This document shows, one piece after another, positions 18,268-26,458 of a DNA stretch of 64,000 nt (position 1 is its first letter; the number at the start of each line of letters is the position of its first letter). The notes beneath the pieces were generated by a model. That model saw nothing but the letters and a program-made list of their open reading frames with translations, did not search any database and was not told the DNA's origin. Position numbers and translations under genes: made by a program. Source of the stretch: Reyranella sp. (GTDB lineage Bacteria; Pseudomonadota; Alphaproteobacteria; Reyranellales; Reyranellaceae); assembly GCF_004297265.1 (NCBI RefSeq), contig NZ_SCUT01000054.1, positions 124,001 through 188,000 on the forward strand, given 5' to 3'.

Positions 18268-18273
18268 ATAATA
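18268..18273 (-). promoter_or_regulatory. trpG: Candidate -10 box of a leaderless trpG promoter
   Basis: On the minus strand TATTAT-cttgtc-ATG places a good -10 hexamer six bases before the trpG start, so transcription would begin at or next to the A of the ATG. No purine-rich SD lies between. The -35 region (TATGAG at 17-bp spacing) is weak, so this is an inference from position and sequence. Confidence 0.4.
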
Positions 18274-18350
18274 GCGGTTCGGCGTACGTTCTCATAGGGG
18301 CTCAGGCGCTTCCTGCAGGCCGCGGGCAGCGCCGATCCGCCGACGGTCGC

Positions 18351-19313
18351 TCACCGCGCGGCGGTCGGCGATCCCTCGTCGAACCGCTGGGTGCCCTTGT
18401 TCCAGATCAGCGGAACCTGACACGTCCTGGTCGGCGCGGAGGGCGCGGCGGCGGAGCCGCGACATTGGTCGCCACTGCTTCCCAGCCAGACGGTGCTGCC
18501 GCGGATCTCCACCCCGAGGGCGTAGCGCGCGAAGACCTTGCGAGCGTGACCGTTCGGCAGCCCGATGAAAATCTCGACCATGGAGCCGCCACCGCCGCCA
18601 CCGGTCAACCCCGCGCAGGCGATACCGCCGGTATTGATCAGCCAGTCGTCGATGCCGCTACCCGTCAGTCCGATACGGGTGACGTAGTCGCCAATTGGCG
18701 GTGGCGTCTTGTTCATCACCTGGCAATTGCCCTGCAGGCTGGAGACTTCCTGCGCGACCTCGGGCGGCATCCCACCCGGTGGGGGCGTTGCCGCGGGAGC
18801 CGCAGGCGATGGGGACGGCGGCGCAGCGCTCGCGGCGTAGCCCTGCTGGCACGAGGCGGCCGCATTGATCGCGGCCGCGCTGCCGTCGAGGGGGAAGGTC
18901 GTGTACACGGCGCCGAGCTGAAGGGAGAGCATGTTTCCCTGGCGCAGGGTGTCGACCAACGTGGTGTCCGGCAAAGAGGTCGAGAACGTCGTGGCGCTCG
19001 ACGTGCGGAGCACGAGCGGATAGGGCACGCGATCGATGAACAGCGTGACCGGGACATCCTGCCCGACGGTGAACTGCCAGCCGGCGTTGGTAAAGCCGAT
19101 CTGCCAGCTGCCCGACGCGGACTGGCCGATGTGCACCAGGGCGCCGCCGCCGTCGCGGGTGGCATCGCAGTAGGCGAACTTGCCGCTGGCATCGTTGTCC
19201 GCCTGCACGATCCAGCTCCCCAATACCTGAACCGATCCGGGAATGGGCGCGGCTTCCGCCGCCCATCCGATCAAGGCCAACACTGCGGCACCCAGTGCGA
19301 TCCGTCCCGACAT
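18351..19313 (-). CDS. Secreted protein of unknown function
   Basis: A 320-residue protein with a clear signal peptide (MSGRIALGAAVLALIGWAAEAA). The first mature domain (about 30-160) contains WIVQADNDASGKFAYCDAT and GSWQIGFTNAGWQFTVGQ, a pattern I associate with periplasmic proteins of alphaproteobacteria that lack assigned function. Then comes a Pro/Ala-rich linker (about 165-190) and a second, Cys-containing domain with a Gly run (GGGGGG) near 235. It is probably periplasmic. Cysteines occur in both domains and may form disulfides. It lies upstream of trpG on the same strand. Confidence 0.75.
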   Translation of the reverse strand: MSGRIALGAAVLALIGWAAEAAPIPGSVQVLGSWIVQADNDASGKFAYCDATRDGGGALVHIGQSASGSWQIGFTNAGWQFTVGQDVPVTLFIDRVPYPLVLRTSSATTFSTSLPDTTLVDTLRQGNMLSLQLGAVYTTFPLDGSAAAINAAASCQQGYAASAAPPSPSPAAPAATPPPGGMPPEVAQEVSSLQGNCQVMNKTPPPIGDYVTRIGLTGSGIDDWLINTGGIACAGLTGGGGGGSMVEIFIGLPNGHARKVFARYALGVEIRGSTVWLGSSGDQCRGSAAAPSAPTRTCQVPLIWNKGTQRFDEGSPTAAR

Positions 19314-19348
19314 CCTGGCGCCTCCCGCTATAGCCTCGACGCCCGATC

Positions 19349-21052
19349 TTACTTCGCCAGCTCCGGGAAATCCTCCTCCCGGAACTCGCCTGCGCCGCGC
19401 TGGTTGTCCGCCGCGCGCTTTTCCTCGTCGCGGCGCAGTTCGACGCGGCGGATCTTGCCGGAGATGGTCTTGGGCAGCTCGGCGAATTCAAGGCGGCGGA
19501 CGCGCTTGAACGGGGCGAGGCGGCCGCGCAGGTGCTGGAAGATGGAAAGCGCGGTGGCGCGGTCGGCCTTGCCGCTGGCCGTCAGGGTTATGTAGGCCTT
19601 CGGCACGGCTAGCCGCATCGCGTCGGGTGCGGGCACGACGGCGGCTTCGGCCACGGCCGGATGCTCGATCAGCACGCTTTCCAGCTCGAAGGGGCTGATC
19701 CGGTAGTCCGACGCCTTGAACACGTCGTCGGCGCGGCCGACGTAGGTCAGGTAGCCCTCGGCATCGCGCGATGCGACGTCGCCGGTGCGGTAGACGGCGC
19801 CGGTGAGTGGCGCGATCGAGCCGTCATCCTGCTGATAGCCCTGCATCAGCGCCGCCGGCCGTGCGGAGAGGTCGATGCAGATCTCGCCTTCCTCCGCATC
19901 CTTGTCGTCGGCGTCGAGCAGGCGGATCTTGTAGCCGGGCAGCGGGCGGCCCATCGAGCCGGGCTTGATCGGCTGGCCGGGCGGATTGCCGACCTGGGTC
20001 GTGGTCTCGGTCTGGCCGTAGAAATCGCGGATGGTGAGGCCCCAGGCCTTCTCGACCTGTTCGATCACCTCGGGGTTCAGCGGCTCGCCGGCCGCCAGCA
20101 CTTCGCGAAGCGAGGTCTTGCAGGACTTCAGGTCTTCCTGGATCAGCATGCGCCACACGGTCGGCGGCGCGCAGAGCGTGGTCACGCTGTTGGCGACGAC
20201 GGCGTCCAGCAGGTACCGCGCGTTGAAGCGCGGCTGGTTGGCGATGAAGATCGTGGCGCCCGCGATCCACGGCGCGAAGAAGCAGCTCCATGCATGCTTG
20301 GCCCAGCCCGGCGAGGAGATGTTGAGATGCACGTCGCCCGGCCGCAGGCCCAGCACGAAGATCGTGGTGAGATGGCCTACCGGATAACTCCGGTGGGAAT
20401 GCAGAACGAGCTTGGGTTTCGCCGTGGTGCCCGACGTGAAGTAGAGCAGCATCGGATCGTCGGCATGGGTCGGGCCGTCCGGTGTGAACTCGGCCGGATG
20501 ATCGAGCAGCTTGGCGTACGAATGCCAGCCGGCCGGCGCGTCACCCACGGCGATGCGCGTCAGGCTCTTGTCGAAACCGTCGAACTTGGCCGCTTCGCCG
20601 GCGGCGGCCACGACATGGCGCGCGCGGCCACGCTCGAAGCGGTCGGCGAGATCGACCGGTGTGAGCTGGGTGGTGGCGGGGATCACGACGGCGCCGAGCT
20701 TCATCGCCGCGAGCATCACTTCCCACAGTGGCGCCACATTGCCCAGCATCAACAGCATGCGGTCGCCGCGCTTGACGCCAAGCGCCCGCAGGCCGTTGGC
20801 CACTCGGTTGGAGCGTTCCGACAGCTCGGCAAAGGTGAGGCTCGCCGCGCCGTCGCCGACGATCTTGAGCGCGGGCTGGTTCGCGAGGGGGCCGCGCGCC
20901 AGCTCGCCGTCGAACCAGTCGAGCGCCCAGTTGAACCGATCCATCTCGGGCCAGCGGAAATCGCGATAGGCCGTCGCGTAGTCGCCGCGATGGCCCAGCA
21001 GGAATTCGCGCGCCGCCTTGTACGCCCCAATCGTGTACGTCCCGCCCGTCAT
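19349..21052 (-). CDS. Acyl-CoA synthetase (AMP-forming), acetyl/medium-chain type
   Basis: Activates a carboxylic acid to its CoA thioester through an acyl-adenylate. The 567-residue ANL-superfamily protein has the AMP-binding loop YFTSGTTAKPKLVLHSH, the adenine motif DFYGQTETT, YRTGDVASRD and the C-terminal catalytic lysine in LPKTISGKIRRVEL. The N-terminal layout FRWPEMDRFNWALDWFD resembles acetyl-CoA-synthetase-like and medium-chain enzymes. A longer in-frame extension exists, but MTGGTYTIG at 21052 has GAGG upstream and is the natural start. It is divergent from an EamA permease. Substrate unknown. Confidence 0.9.
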   Translation of the reverse strand: MTGGTYTIGAYKAAREFLLGHRGDYATAYRDFRWPEMDRFNWALDWFDGELARGPLANQPALKIVGDGAASLTFAELSERSNRVANGLRALGVKRGDRMLLMLGNVAPLWEVMLAAMKLGAVVIPATTQLTPVDLADRFERGRARHVVAAAGEAAKFDGFDKSLTRIAVGDAPAGWHSYAKLLDHPAEFTPDGPTHADDPMLLYFTSGTTAKPKLVLHSHRSYPVGHLTTIFVLGLRPGDVHLNISSPGWAKHAWSCFFAPWIAGATIFIANQPRFNARYLLDAVVANSVTTLCAPPTVWRMLIQEDLKSCKTSLREVLAAGEPLNPEVIEQVEKAWGLTIRDFYGQTETTTQVGNPPGQPIKPGSMGRPLPGYKIRLLDADDKDAEEGEICIDLSARPAALMQGYQQDDGSIAPLTGAVYRTGDVASRDAEGYLTYVGRADDVFKASDYRISPFELESVLIEHPAVAEAAVVPAPDAMRLAVPKAYITLTASGKADRATALSIFQHLRGRLAPFKRVRRLEFAELPKTISGKIRRVELRRDEEKRAADNQRGAGEFREEDFPELAK

Positions 21053-21134
21053 CGCATGCCTCGTTCTCGTTTCCGCCCTTTCACGATCTTGGGCACGGGC
21101 GTAGGGTGAGGGCAACAAGAAGAAAGTCGCCCCC

Positions 21135-22019
21135 TTGGTCGTCGAGCCCCTGATCGTCGCACTGCTGCTGGCAGCAGCGCTGATGCACGCCACATGGAAC
21201 GCCATACTCAAGGCGGATCAGTCCGACCGGCTCGCGACCTTCGGCCTGATCATGACAACCGGCACGGTGATGGGTCTCTGCATCGTGCCCTTCGTACCCC
21301 TGGTGGAGCCGGGGGCGTGGAAATTCCTCTTCCTCTCGGTCGCGATCCACGTCGCCTATTACTTCTTCCTGCTGAAAGCCTATTCCTACGGCGATCTCAG
21401 CCACACCTACCCGATCGCGCGCGGCCTCGGGCCGCTCCTGGTCGCGCTGGTGTCGGGCCGGGTGATCGGCGAGCATCTCCGGACGCAGGACATCATCGGC
21501 GTGTTCCTGCTGAGCTTCGGCCTGGTGGCCCTGGCGCTGCCGCTGAAGAACATCGTGCCGCGGCCGGGCAGCCGCCATGGGCTCGCGACCCTGTTCGCGG
21601 TCCTGACCGGCATCACCATCGCAGGCTACATCATTTCCGACGGCATGGGCGTGCGGGCCGCCGGCGAGACGCTCGAGCACCGTATCTCCTACATCGCGTG
21701 GCTCGCCGTGCTCGAAGGCCCCTGGTTGCTGGTGCTCGCTTTCTGGAAGCGGCCGGCGACGGTCTGGGCGCACATGAAGAAGACCTGGTATCGCGGCGTC
21801 GGCGGGGGCGTGATCGCCAACACCGGCTACGGCATCGCAATCTACGCGCTGGCGCTGGGACCGATGGCCCATATCGCGGCGCTGCGTGAGACGTCGGTAC
21901 TGTTCGGGGCGCTGATCGGCACCCTCGTCCTCGGCGAGCCGTTCGGGGGCCGCCGGGTGGCTGCGGCGTTCGTGATCGTTTCAGGGCTTGTGCTGATGAA
22001 TGGTCCGGCGCTCTTCTAG
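21135..22019 (+). CDS. EamA-family permease
   Basis: A 294-residue, roughly ten-helix membrane protein with two EamA repeats. The first opens LLLAAALMHATWNAILKA, a pattern typical of DMT permeases. Substrate is unknown. The start is probably a TTG at 21135 behind AAGAAAG, since no ATG is well placed before the first helix. It precedes the CoA-ligase/GNAT fusion by only five bases, so the two are probably co-expressed. Confidence 0.82.
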   Translation: MVVEPLIVALLLAAALMHATWNAILKADQSDRLATFGLIMTTGTVMGLCIVPFVPLVEPGAWKFLFLSVAIHVAYYFFLLKAYSYGDLSHTYPIARGLGPLLVALVSGRVIGEHLRTQDIIGVFLLSFGLVALALPLKNIVPRPGSRHGLATLFAVLTGITIAGYIISDGMGVRAAGETLEHRISYIAWLAVLEGPWLLVLAFWKRPATVWAHMKKTWYRGVGGGVIANTGYGIAIYALALGPMAHIAALRETSVLFGALIGTLVLGEPFGGRRVAAAFVIVSGLVLMNGPALF

Positions 22020-22024
22020 AGCGC

Positions 22025-24706
22025 ATGTCGACCCGCAATCTCGATAGACTCATGTCCCCGCGCTCGGTCGTGATGATCGGCGCCACGGAACGTCCCGGCT
22101 CGGTCGGCGCGGCGGTTACGCGCAACGTCCTGGCCGGCGGCTTCCAGGGTGAAATCCACCTGGTCAACCGCAAGGGCGGCACGATCGCCGGCCGCACGGC
22201 TTTCCGCAGGGTGTCGGATCTGCCCGGACCGGCGGACCTCGCCGTGATCATGACTCCGGCCGCGACCATCCCCGGCCTGATCGTGGCGCTGGGCGAGGCG
22301 GGGACGCGGGCCGCCGTGGTGATCAGTTCCGGCCCCGGCAACGGTCCCGATGCCGCATCGGTCAATGCCCAGTGGCGGCAGCGGCTGCTGCGCGCGGCCC
22401 AGCCCTACCTGCTGCGCATCATCGGACCGAACTGCATCGGCTACGCCGCTCCACGCCTCGGCCTCAATGCCAGCTTCGGCCCGACCCGGTTCAAGGCCGG
22501 GCGCATCGCCGCGGTCGCCCAGTCGGGCGCCGTGCTGGCCGGCCTCGCCGACTGGGGCGTGGCGCAGGGTATCGGCTTCTCGCACCTGATCTCGATGGGC
22601 GACATGGCCGATGTCGATTTCGGTGACGTGCTCGACATGCTGGCGCGCGATTCCGATACGCGCGCGGTGCTGATGTATGTCGAAGGCATCACCCAGGCGC
22701 GCAAGTTCATGTCGGCGGCACGCGGCGTCGCCCGCATAAAACCCGTGATCGTGCTGAAGGGCGGCCGTCATGCTGCGGCCGCCCAGGCGACGGCCTCGCA
22801 TACCGGCTCCATGGCGGGATCGGCCGCCGTCTACGACGCGGCTTTCGCGCGCGCGGGCCTCGTGCGCGTGCTGGGTCTCGGCGAACTGTTCGATGCGGCG
22901 GAGACGCTGGGCCACAGCATCGCCCCGCGCACCGAGCGCCTGGCGATCCTGACGAATGGCGGCGGTGTCGGAATCATCGCCACCGACCTGCTGATCGACG
23001 AAGGTGGTGAAATGGCCACGCTGTCGCCGACGACCATCGCGCGGCTCGACAAGCAGATGTCGATGAGATGGTCGCGCGCCAACCCGGTCGACATCGTGGG
23101 CGATGCCGACGGGCCGCGCTATGCCGCCGCGCTCGACGGGCTGGCCGACGATCGCGGTGTCGGTGCCGTCCTCGCCATGAACGTGCCGACGTCGCTGACC
23201 TCGTCGATCGACGCGGCGCGCGCCATCACCGGCGCCGCCGGGCGCAAGGTCGTCCCGGTGATTGGCTGCTGGATCGGCGGGCGCGAGGCCCAGGCCGGTC
23301 GCGACGTGCTGCACGACGCGGGCATTCCCGCCTACGATACGCCGTTGCGCGCGGTCCGCGGCTTCATGCACATCGTCGAGTATCGCCGCGGCCAGCGCGC
23401 GCTGCAGCGCACGCCGCCCTCTGTGCCGGATCTGCGGTCCGATACGGCGCTCGTGCGGTCGATCGTGCAGGGGGCGCTGGCCGACAAGCGCAAGGTGCTG
23501 ACCGAACCGGAGGCGAAGCGGGTACTGGCGGCCTATGGCATTCCGGTCGTACCGACCGAAATCGCGCGCGACGCCGCCGAGGCGGCGGCCATTGCGGTGC
23601 GCATCGGCTTCCCCGTCGCCGTGAAGCTGCTGTCGCGCGACATCACTCACAAGAGCGACGTTGGCGGGGTCTCGCTCGACCTGGCGTCGGAGCAGGCCGT
23701 GCACGATGCCGTCCGCGAGATGACGGGCAAGATCCTGGTGCTGGCCAACAAGGCCAGGATCGACGGGTTCGTCGTCCAGCCCATGATCCGCCGGCCGCAT
23801 GCCGTCGAACTGATCTTGGGCGCCGCCGAGGATCCGGTGTTCGGGCCGATCCTGCTGGTGGGCCATGGCGGCGTGGCCACCGAGGTGATCGACGACAAGG
23901 CGCTGGCCCTGCCGCCGCTCGATCCCGTGCTGGCCGAGGATGCGCTGAGCCGCACTCGCGTCGACCGCCTGCTGCGCGGCTATCGCGACCGCGCGCCGGC
24001 CGACCGGGAGGCGGTGGGCGCCGCCATGGTGCGCCTGTCGCAGCTCATCGCCGATGTCGGGGAAATCGCCGAGCTCGACATCAATCCGCTGCTGGCCGAC
24101 GCCGACGGGGTGATGGCGCTCGATGCACGCATCGTGGTGAACCATCCGAAGAAAGGGCAGGAGCGGGCGGCCCGCTTCGCCATCCGGCCCTATCCGGTGG
24201 AACTCGAGGCCGAGATCCAGCATGGCGAGGAGAAGCTGCGTATCCGTCCGATCCGGCCCGACGACGAACCCACGCTGCAGGCCTTCACGCGCCGGCTGAC
24301 GCCCGAGGATGTGCGCATGCGCTTCTTCGGCCCCATGCGTGAACTCAGCCACGAGCTCGCGGCAAGACTGACGCAGATCGACTACGACCGCGAGATGGCG
24401 TTCGTCCTGCTCGATGGCGACGAGATGGTGGGCGTCGGACGACTCGTCGCCGATCCCGATTTCCAGCAGGCCGAATTCGCGCTCACCGTCGCGTCCGATC
24501 GCCAAGGACGCGGCTATGGGGAACTGCTGCTGCGGCACGTGCTCAACTATGGCAAGGCGCGCGGCGTGAAGCGCGTCGTCGGTCACGTGCTGCGCGAGAA
24601 CCGCAAGATGCTCGACCTCGCCAAGCAGGTCGGCTTCCGCCGCGAGAGCGGGCGCTCGGGCGAGCCCGACATCCGGGTCGTGAAGTCGCTCACGAGCCTG
24701 AATTGA
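22025..24706 (+). CDS. Fused acyl-CoA synthetase (ADP-forming type)/GNAT acetyltransferase
   Basis: An 893-residue protein of the Pat/YfiQ (PatZ) architecture: CoA-binding Rossmann domain (about 1-135, SVVMIGATERPGSVGAAV), succinyl-CoA-ligase-like domains (about 150-450, including SHTGSMAG), ATP-grasp domain (about 475-700, with AVKLLSRDITHKSDVGGV) and C-terminal GNAT domain (about 730-890, LRIRPIRPDDEPTLQAF and DRQGRGYGELLL). In enteric bacteria such proteins acetylate lysines of acyl-CoA synthetases. A divergently oriented AMP-forming synthetase 1 kb away could be a target. That link is an inference. Confidence 0.9.
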   Translation: MSTRNLDRLMSPRSVVMIGATERPGSVGAAVTRNVLAGGFQGEIHLVNRKGGTIAGRTAFRRVSDLPGPADLAVIMTPAATIPGLIVALGEAGTRAAVVISSGPGNGPDAASVNAQWRQRLLRAAQPYLLRIIGPNCIGYAAPRLGLNASFGPTRFKAGRIAAVAQSGAVLAGLADWGVAQGIGFSHLISMGDMADVDFGDVLDMLARDSDTRAVLMYVEGITQARKFMSAARGVARIKPVIVLKGGRHAAAAQATASHTGSMAGSAAVYDAAFARAGLVRVLGLGELFDAAETLGHSIAPRTERLAILTNGGGVGIIATDLLIDEGGEMATLSPTTIARLDKQMSMRWSRANPVDIVGDADGPRYAAALDGLADDRGVGAVLAMNVPTSLTSSIDAARAITGAAGRKVVPVIGCWIGGREAQAGRDVLHDAGIPAYDTPLRAVRGFMHIVEYRRGQRALQRTPPSVPDLRSDTALVRSIVQGALADKRKVLTEPEAKRVLAAYGIPVVPTEIARDAAEAAAIAVRIGFPVAVKLLSRDITHKSDVGGVSLDLASEQAVHDAVREMTGKILVLANKARIDGFVVQPMIRRPHAVELILGAAEDPVFGPILLVGHGGVATEVIDDKALALPPLDPVLAEDALSRTRVDRLLRGYRDRAPADREAVGAAMVRLSQLIADVGEIAELDINPLLADADGVMALDARIVVNHPKKGQERAARFAIRPYPVELEAEIQHGEEKLRIRPIRPDDEPTLQAFTRRLTPEDVRMRFFGPMRELSHELAARLTQIDYDREMAFVLLDGDEMVGVGRLVADPDFQQAEFALTVASDRQGRGYGELLLRHVLNYGKARGVKRVVGHVLRENRKMLDLAKQVGFRRESGRSGEPDIRVVKSLTSLN

Positions 24707-24715
24707 GGCCAAATA

Positions 24716-25885
24716 GTGGCCTACGCCAAGAGGTTAGGGCATAAGGCTGAGATGGCGTCGAGGAAGAACAGAAGCGGGAAGACGAACAGAAGGAGTCCGA
24801 AGCGGCCGCCTGGCCTCGCGGATCGCCTTCGCGCCCGTTTCGACGGGCTTTCTGCCTGGGTCGCAGCGCATCGCTGGTACTCGATCGTCATCGGCGTGAT
24901 CCTGATGTTCGCGGGCAGCGTGCTCGGCGGCTACTGGATCGCCGAACGACTCGACTTGCGGGGCAGCGAGCGCGTGGCTCGCGACACGTTGGAGGACATG
25001 AAGCGCAGCGCCGCGGCGACGGGTCCGGCCGTGGCGCCGAAATACGCGCGCATCGAGGAGCTGCCGGACTTCCCGAAATACACCGAGGCCGAGCCTGGCA
25101 AGCCGATGCCGACCCTCGAGGAAAAGCCGCCGGTGAAGAAGGTCGCCGCCACCTTCCAGGCCGAACAGACCTGGCGCCGCAATGCCGTGCCCTTCCGCGA
25201 TCTCAAGAGCAAGCCGCTGGTCGCGATCGTGATCGACGATGTCGGCCTCGACCGCGCACGCTCCAGACGTGCATGGGAACTACCGGGGCCGATGACCATG
25301 TCGTTCCTGCCCTACGCGAAGGACCTGCCCGAGCAGGCACGCGCGGCGCGGGCGCGGGGTCACGAGCTGATGCTGCACATGCCGATGGAACCCAGCGGCC
25401 GCAACGATCCCGGACCGGGCGCCCTGATGGTGTCGATGTCCGACGCCGAGCTGCGTCAGAAGCTGCTGATCGCGCTGGAGAGCTTCGGCGGCTATGTCGG
25501 CATCAACAACCACATGGGCAGCCGCTTCACCGCCAATCGTCCCGACATGGAACTGGTGATGCGCCAGCTCAAGCCGCGCGGCCTGATGTTCCTCGACTCG
25601 CGGACCAGCCCGCAGTCGGTGGGCGACCAGACGGCGCAGGAGATCGGCGTGCCGTCGATCGTGCGCCACGTCTTTCTCGACGACGAGGACACCGTCGAGG
25701 CGGTGCGGCGCAAGCTCGCCGAGACGGAGACGGTGGCGCGCCGGCAGGGCTTCGTCGTGGCGATCGGCCATCCGCACGACTCGACCCTTCAGGCGCTGGC
25801 GGAGTGGCTGCCCACGCTGCAGGGCAAGGGCCTCGCGCTCGCGCCTTCGACCGCGATATTGCGCAAGCGCAACGGTTGGGACTGA
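24716..25885 (+). CDS. Divergent polysaccharide deacetylase family protein (YibQ-like)
   Basis: A 389-residue envelope protein with a basic N-terminus, one membrane anchor (about 60-80, WYSIVIGVILMFAGSVLGGYWI), a charged linker and a C-terminal NodB-fold domain. Conserved parts are VAIVIDDVGLDRA, LMLHMPMEP, INNHMGSRFTA, FLDSRTSP and VVAIGHPHDST, which keep Asp/His positions of the deacetylase fold. Many relatives lie next to envC or ctpA genes, but not here. GTG 24716 lies nine bases after the preceding gene; an ATG at 24749 is an alternative start. Confidence 0.88.
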   Translation: MAYAKRLGHKAEMASRKNRSGKTNRRSPKRPPGLADRLRARFDGLSAWVAAHRWYSIVIGVILMFAGSVLGGYWIAERLDLRGSERVARDTLEDMKRSAAATGPAVAPKYARIEELPDFPKYTEAEPGKPMPTLEEKPPVKKVAATFQAEQTWRRNAVPFRDLKSKPLVAIVIDDVGLDRARSRRAWELPGPMTMSFLPYAKDLPEQARAARARGHELMLHMPMEPSGRNDPGPGALMVSMSDAELRQKLLIALESFGGYVGINNHMGSRFTANRPDMELVMRQLKPRGLMFLDSRTSPQSVGDQTAQEIGVPSIVRHVFLDDEDTVEAVRRKLAETETVARRQGFVVAIGHPHDSTLQALAEWLPTLQGKGLALAPSTAILRKRNGWD

Positions 25886-25892
25886 TCCGCCG

Positions 25893-26348
25893 TCAGGGCT
25901 CGAGGCCGGTATGGATCGGCGAGCCCGGTCCTCCCGGCTGGCGGAGTATTTGTCGCCGCATGCGCGGGTGGAAGCTGACGTGAACGCACCGGTTCTTCTC
26001 GTAGATGAGCTGATCGAACTTCAGCTCGCTGTCCCGAATTCTCCTGGCCGCATCGAGGTCGTGAAAACCGTCGACATGGAAATCCGCGGCATGGCCCAGC
26101 GCATGGTCGGAGTTCGGCACGCCGCCGACCGCTGCGTTCACCACGGGATTGCGATAGCCGCTCGTGATCTCGATCGGGCGGTCAAACAGGGCCCGGACGA
26201 GTTCCATCTGCTCCGCCAGGCTGCGCAGATTGACCATATGCTCCGGAGTCGGGGTGTTCTCGACACCCATCGACAATGCCTTGCTGGAAATCGTGAACTC
26301 GGCCAGGAAGAAATGCGCGCTAAGTTGCATGAGTGCCCCCGCCTTCAA
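25893..26348 (-). CDS. M15-family peptidase (D-Ala-D-Ala carboxypeptidase-like)
   Basis: A 151-residue Peptidase_M15_3-type domain with no clear signal peptide. The zinc-site pattern is visible as ITSGYRNPVVNAAVGG, SDHALGHAADFHV (His and Asp ligands) and CVHVSFHP (His). Such stand-alone domains cleave peptidoglycan stem peptides and often come from prophage endolysins. No other phage gene is present, so a solitary domesticated copy is the simplest reading. MQLSAHFFLAEF at 26330 is an alternative start. It is convergent with the deacetylase gene, 7 nt apart. Confidence 0.85.
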   Translation of the reverse strand: MKAGALMQLSAHFFLAEFTISSKALSMGVENTPTPEHMVNLRSLAEQMELVRALFDRPIEITSGYRNPVVNAAVGGVPNSDHALGHAADFHVDGFHDLDAARRIRDSELKFDQLIYEKNRCVHVSFHPRMRRQILRQPGGPGSPIHTGLEP

Positions 26349-26458
26349 TCAACTCAGGGGATGGTACACGGCGCGGCAGCCGCGACAAGAGCGGAGGCAA
26401 GACGGCCGGCTCTCCGCTCAGCTATGGTCGTTGCCGAAAAGAATGAGGAGGAAGCGAC

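Noticed and set aside
22016..24712. 898-codon open frame on the minus strand opposite the CoA-ligase/GNAT gene
   Set aside because: Antisense shadow. The plus-strand gene has clear domains, while this frame is rich in His, Arg, Asp and Gln with no fold or motif.
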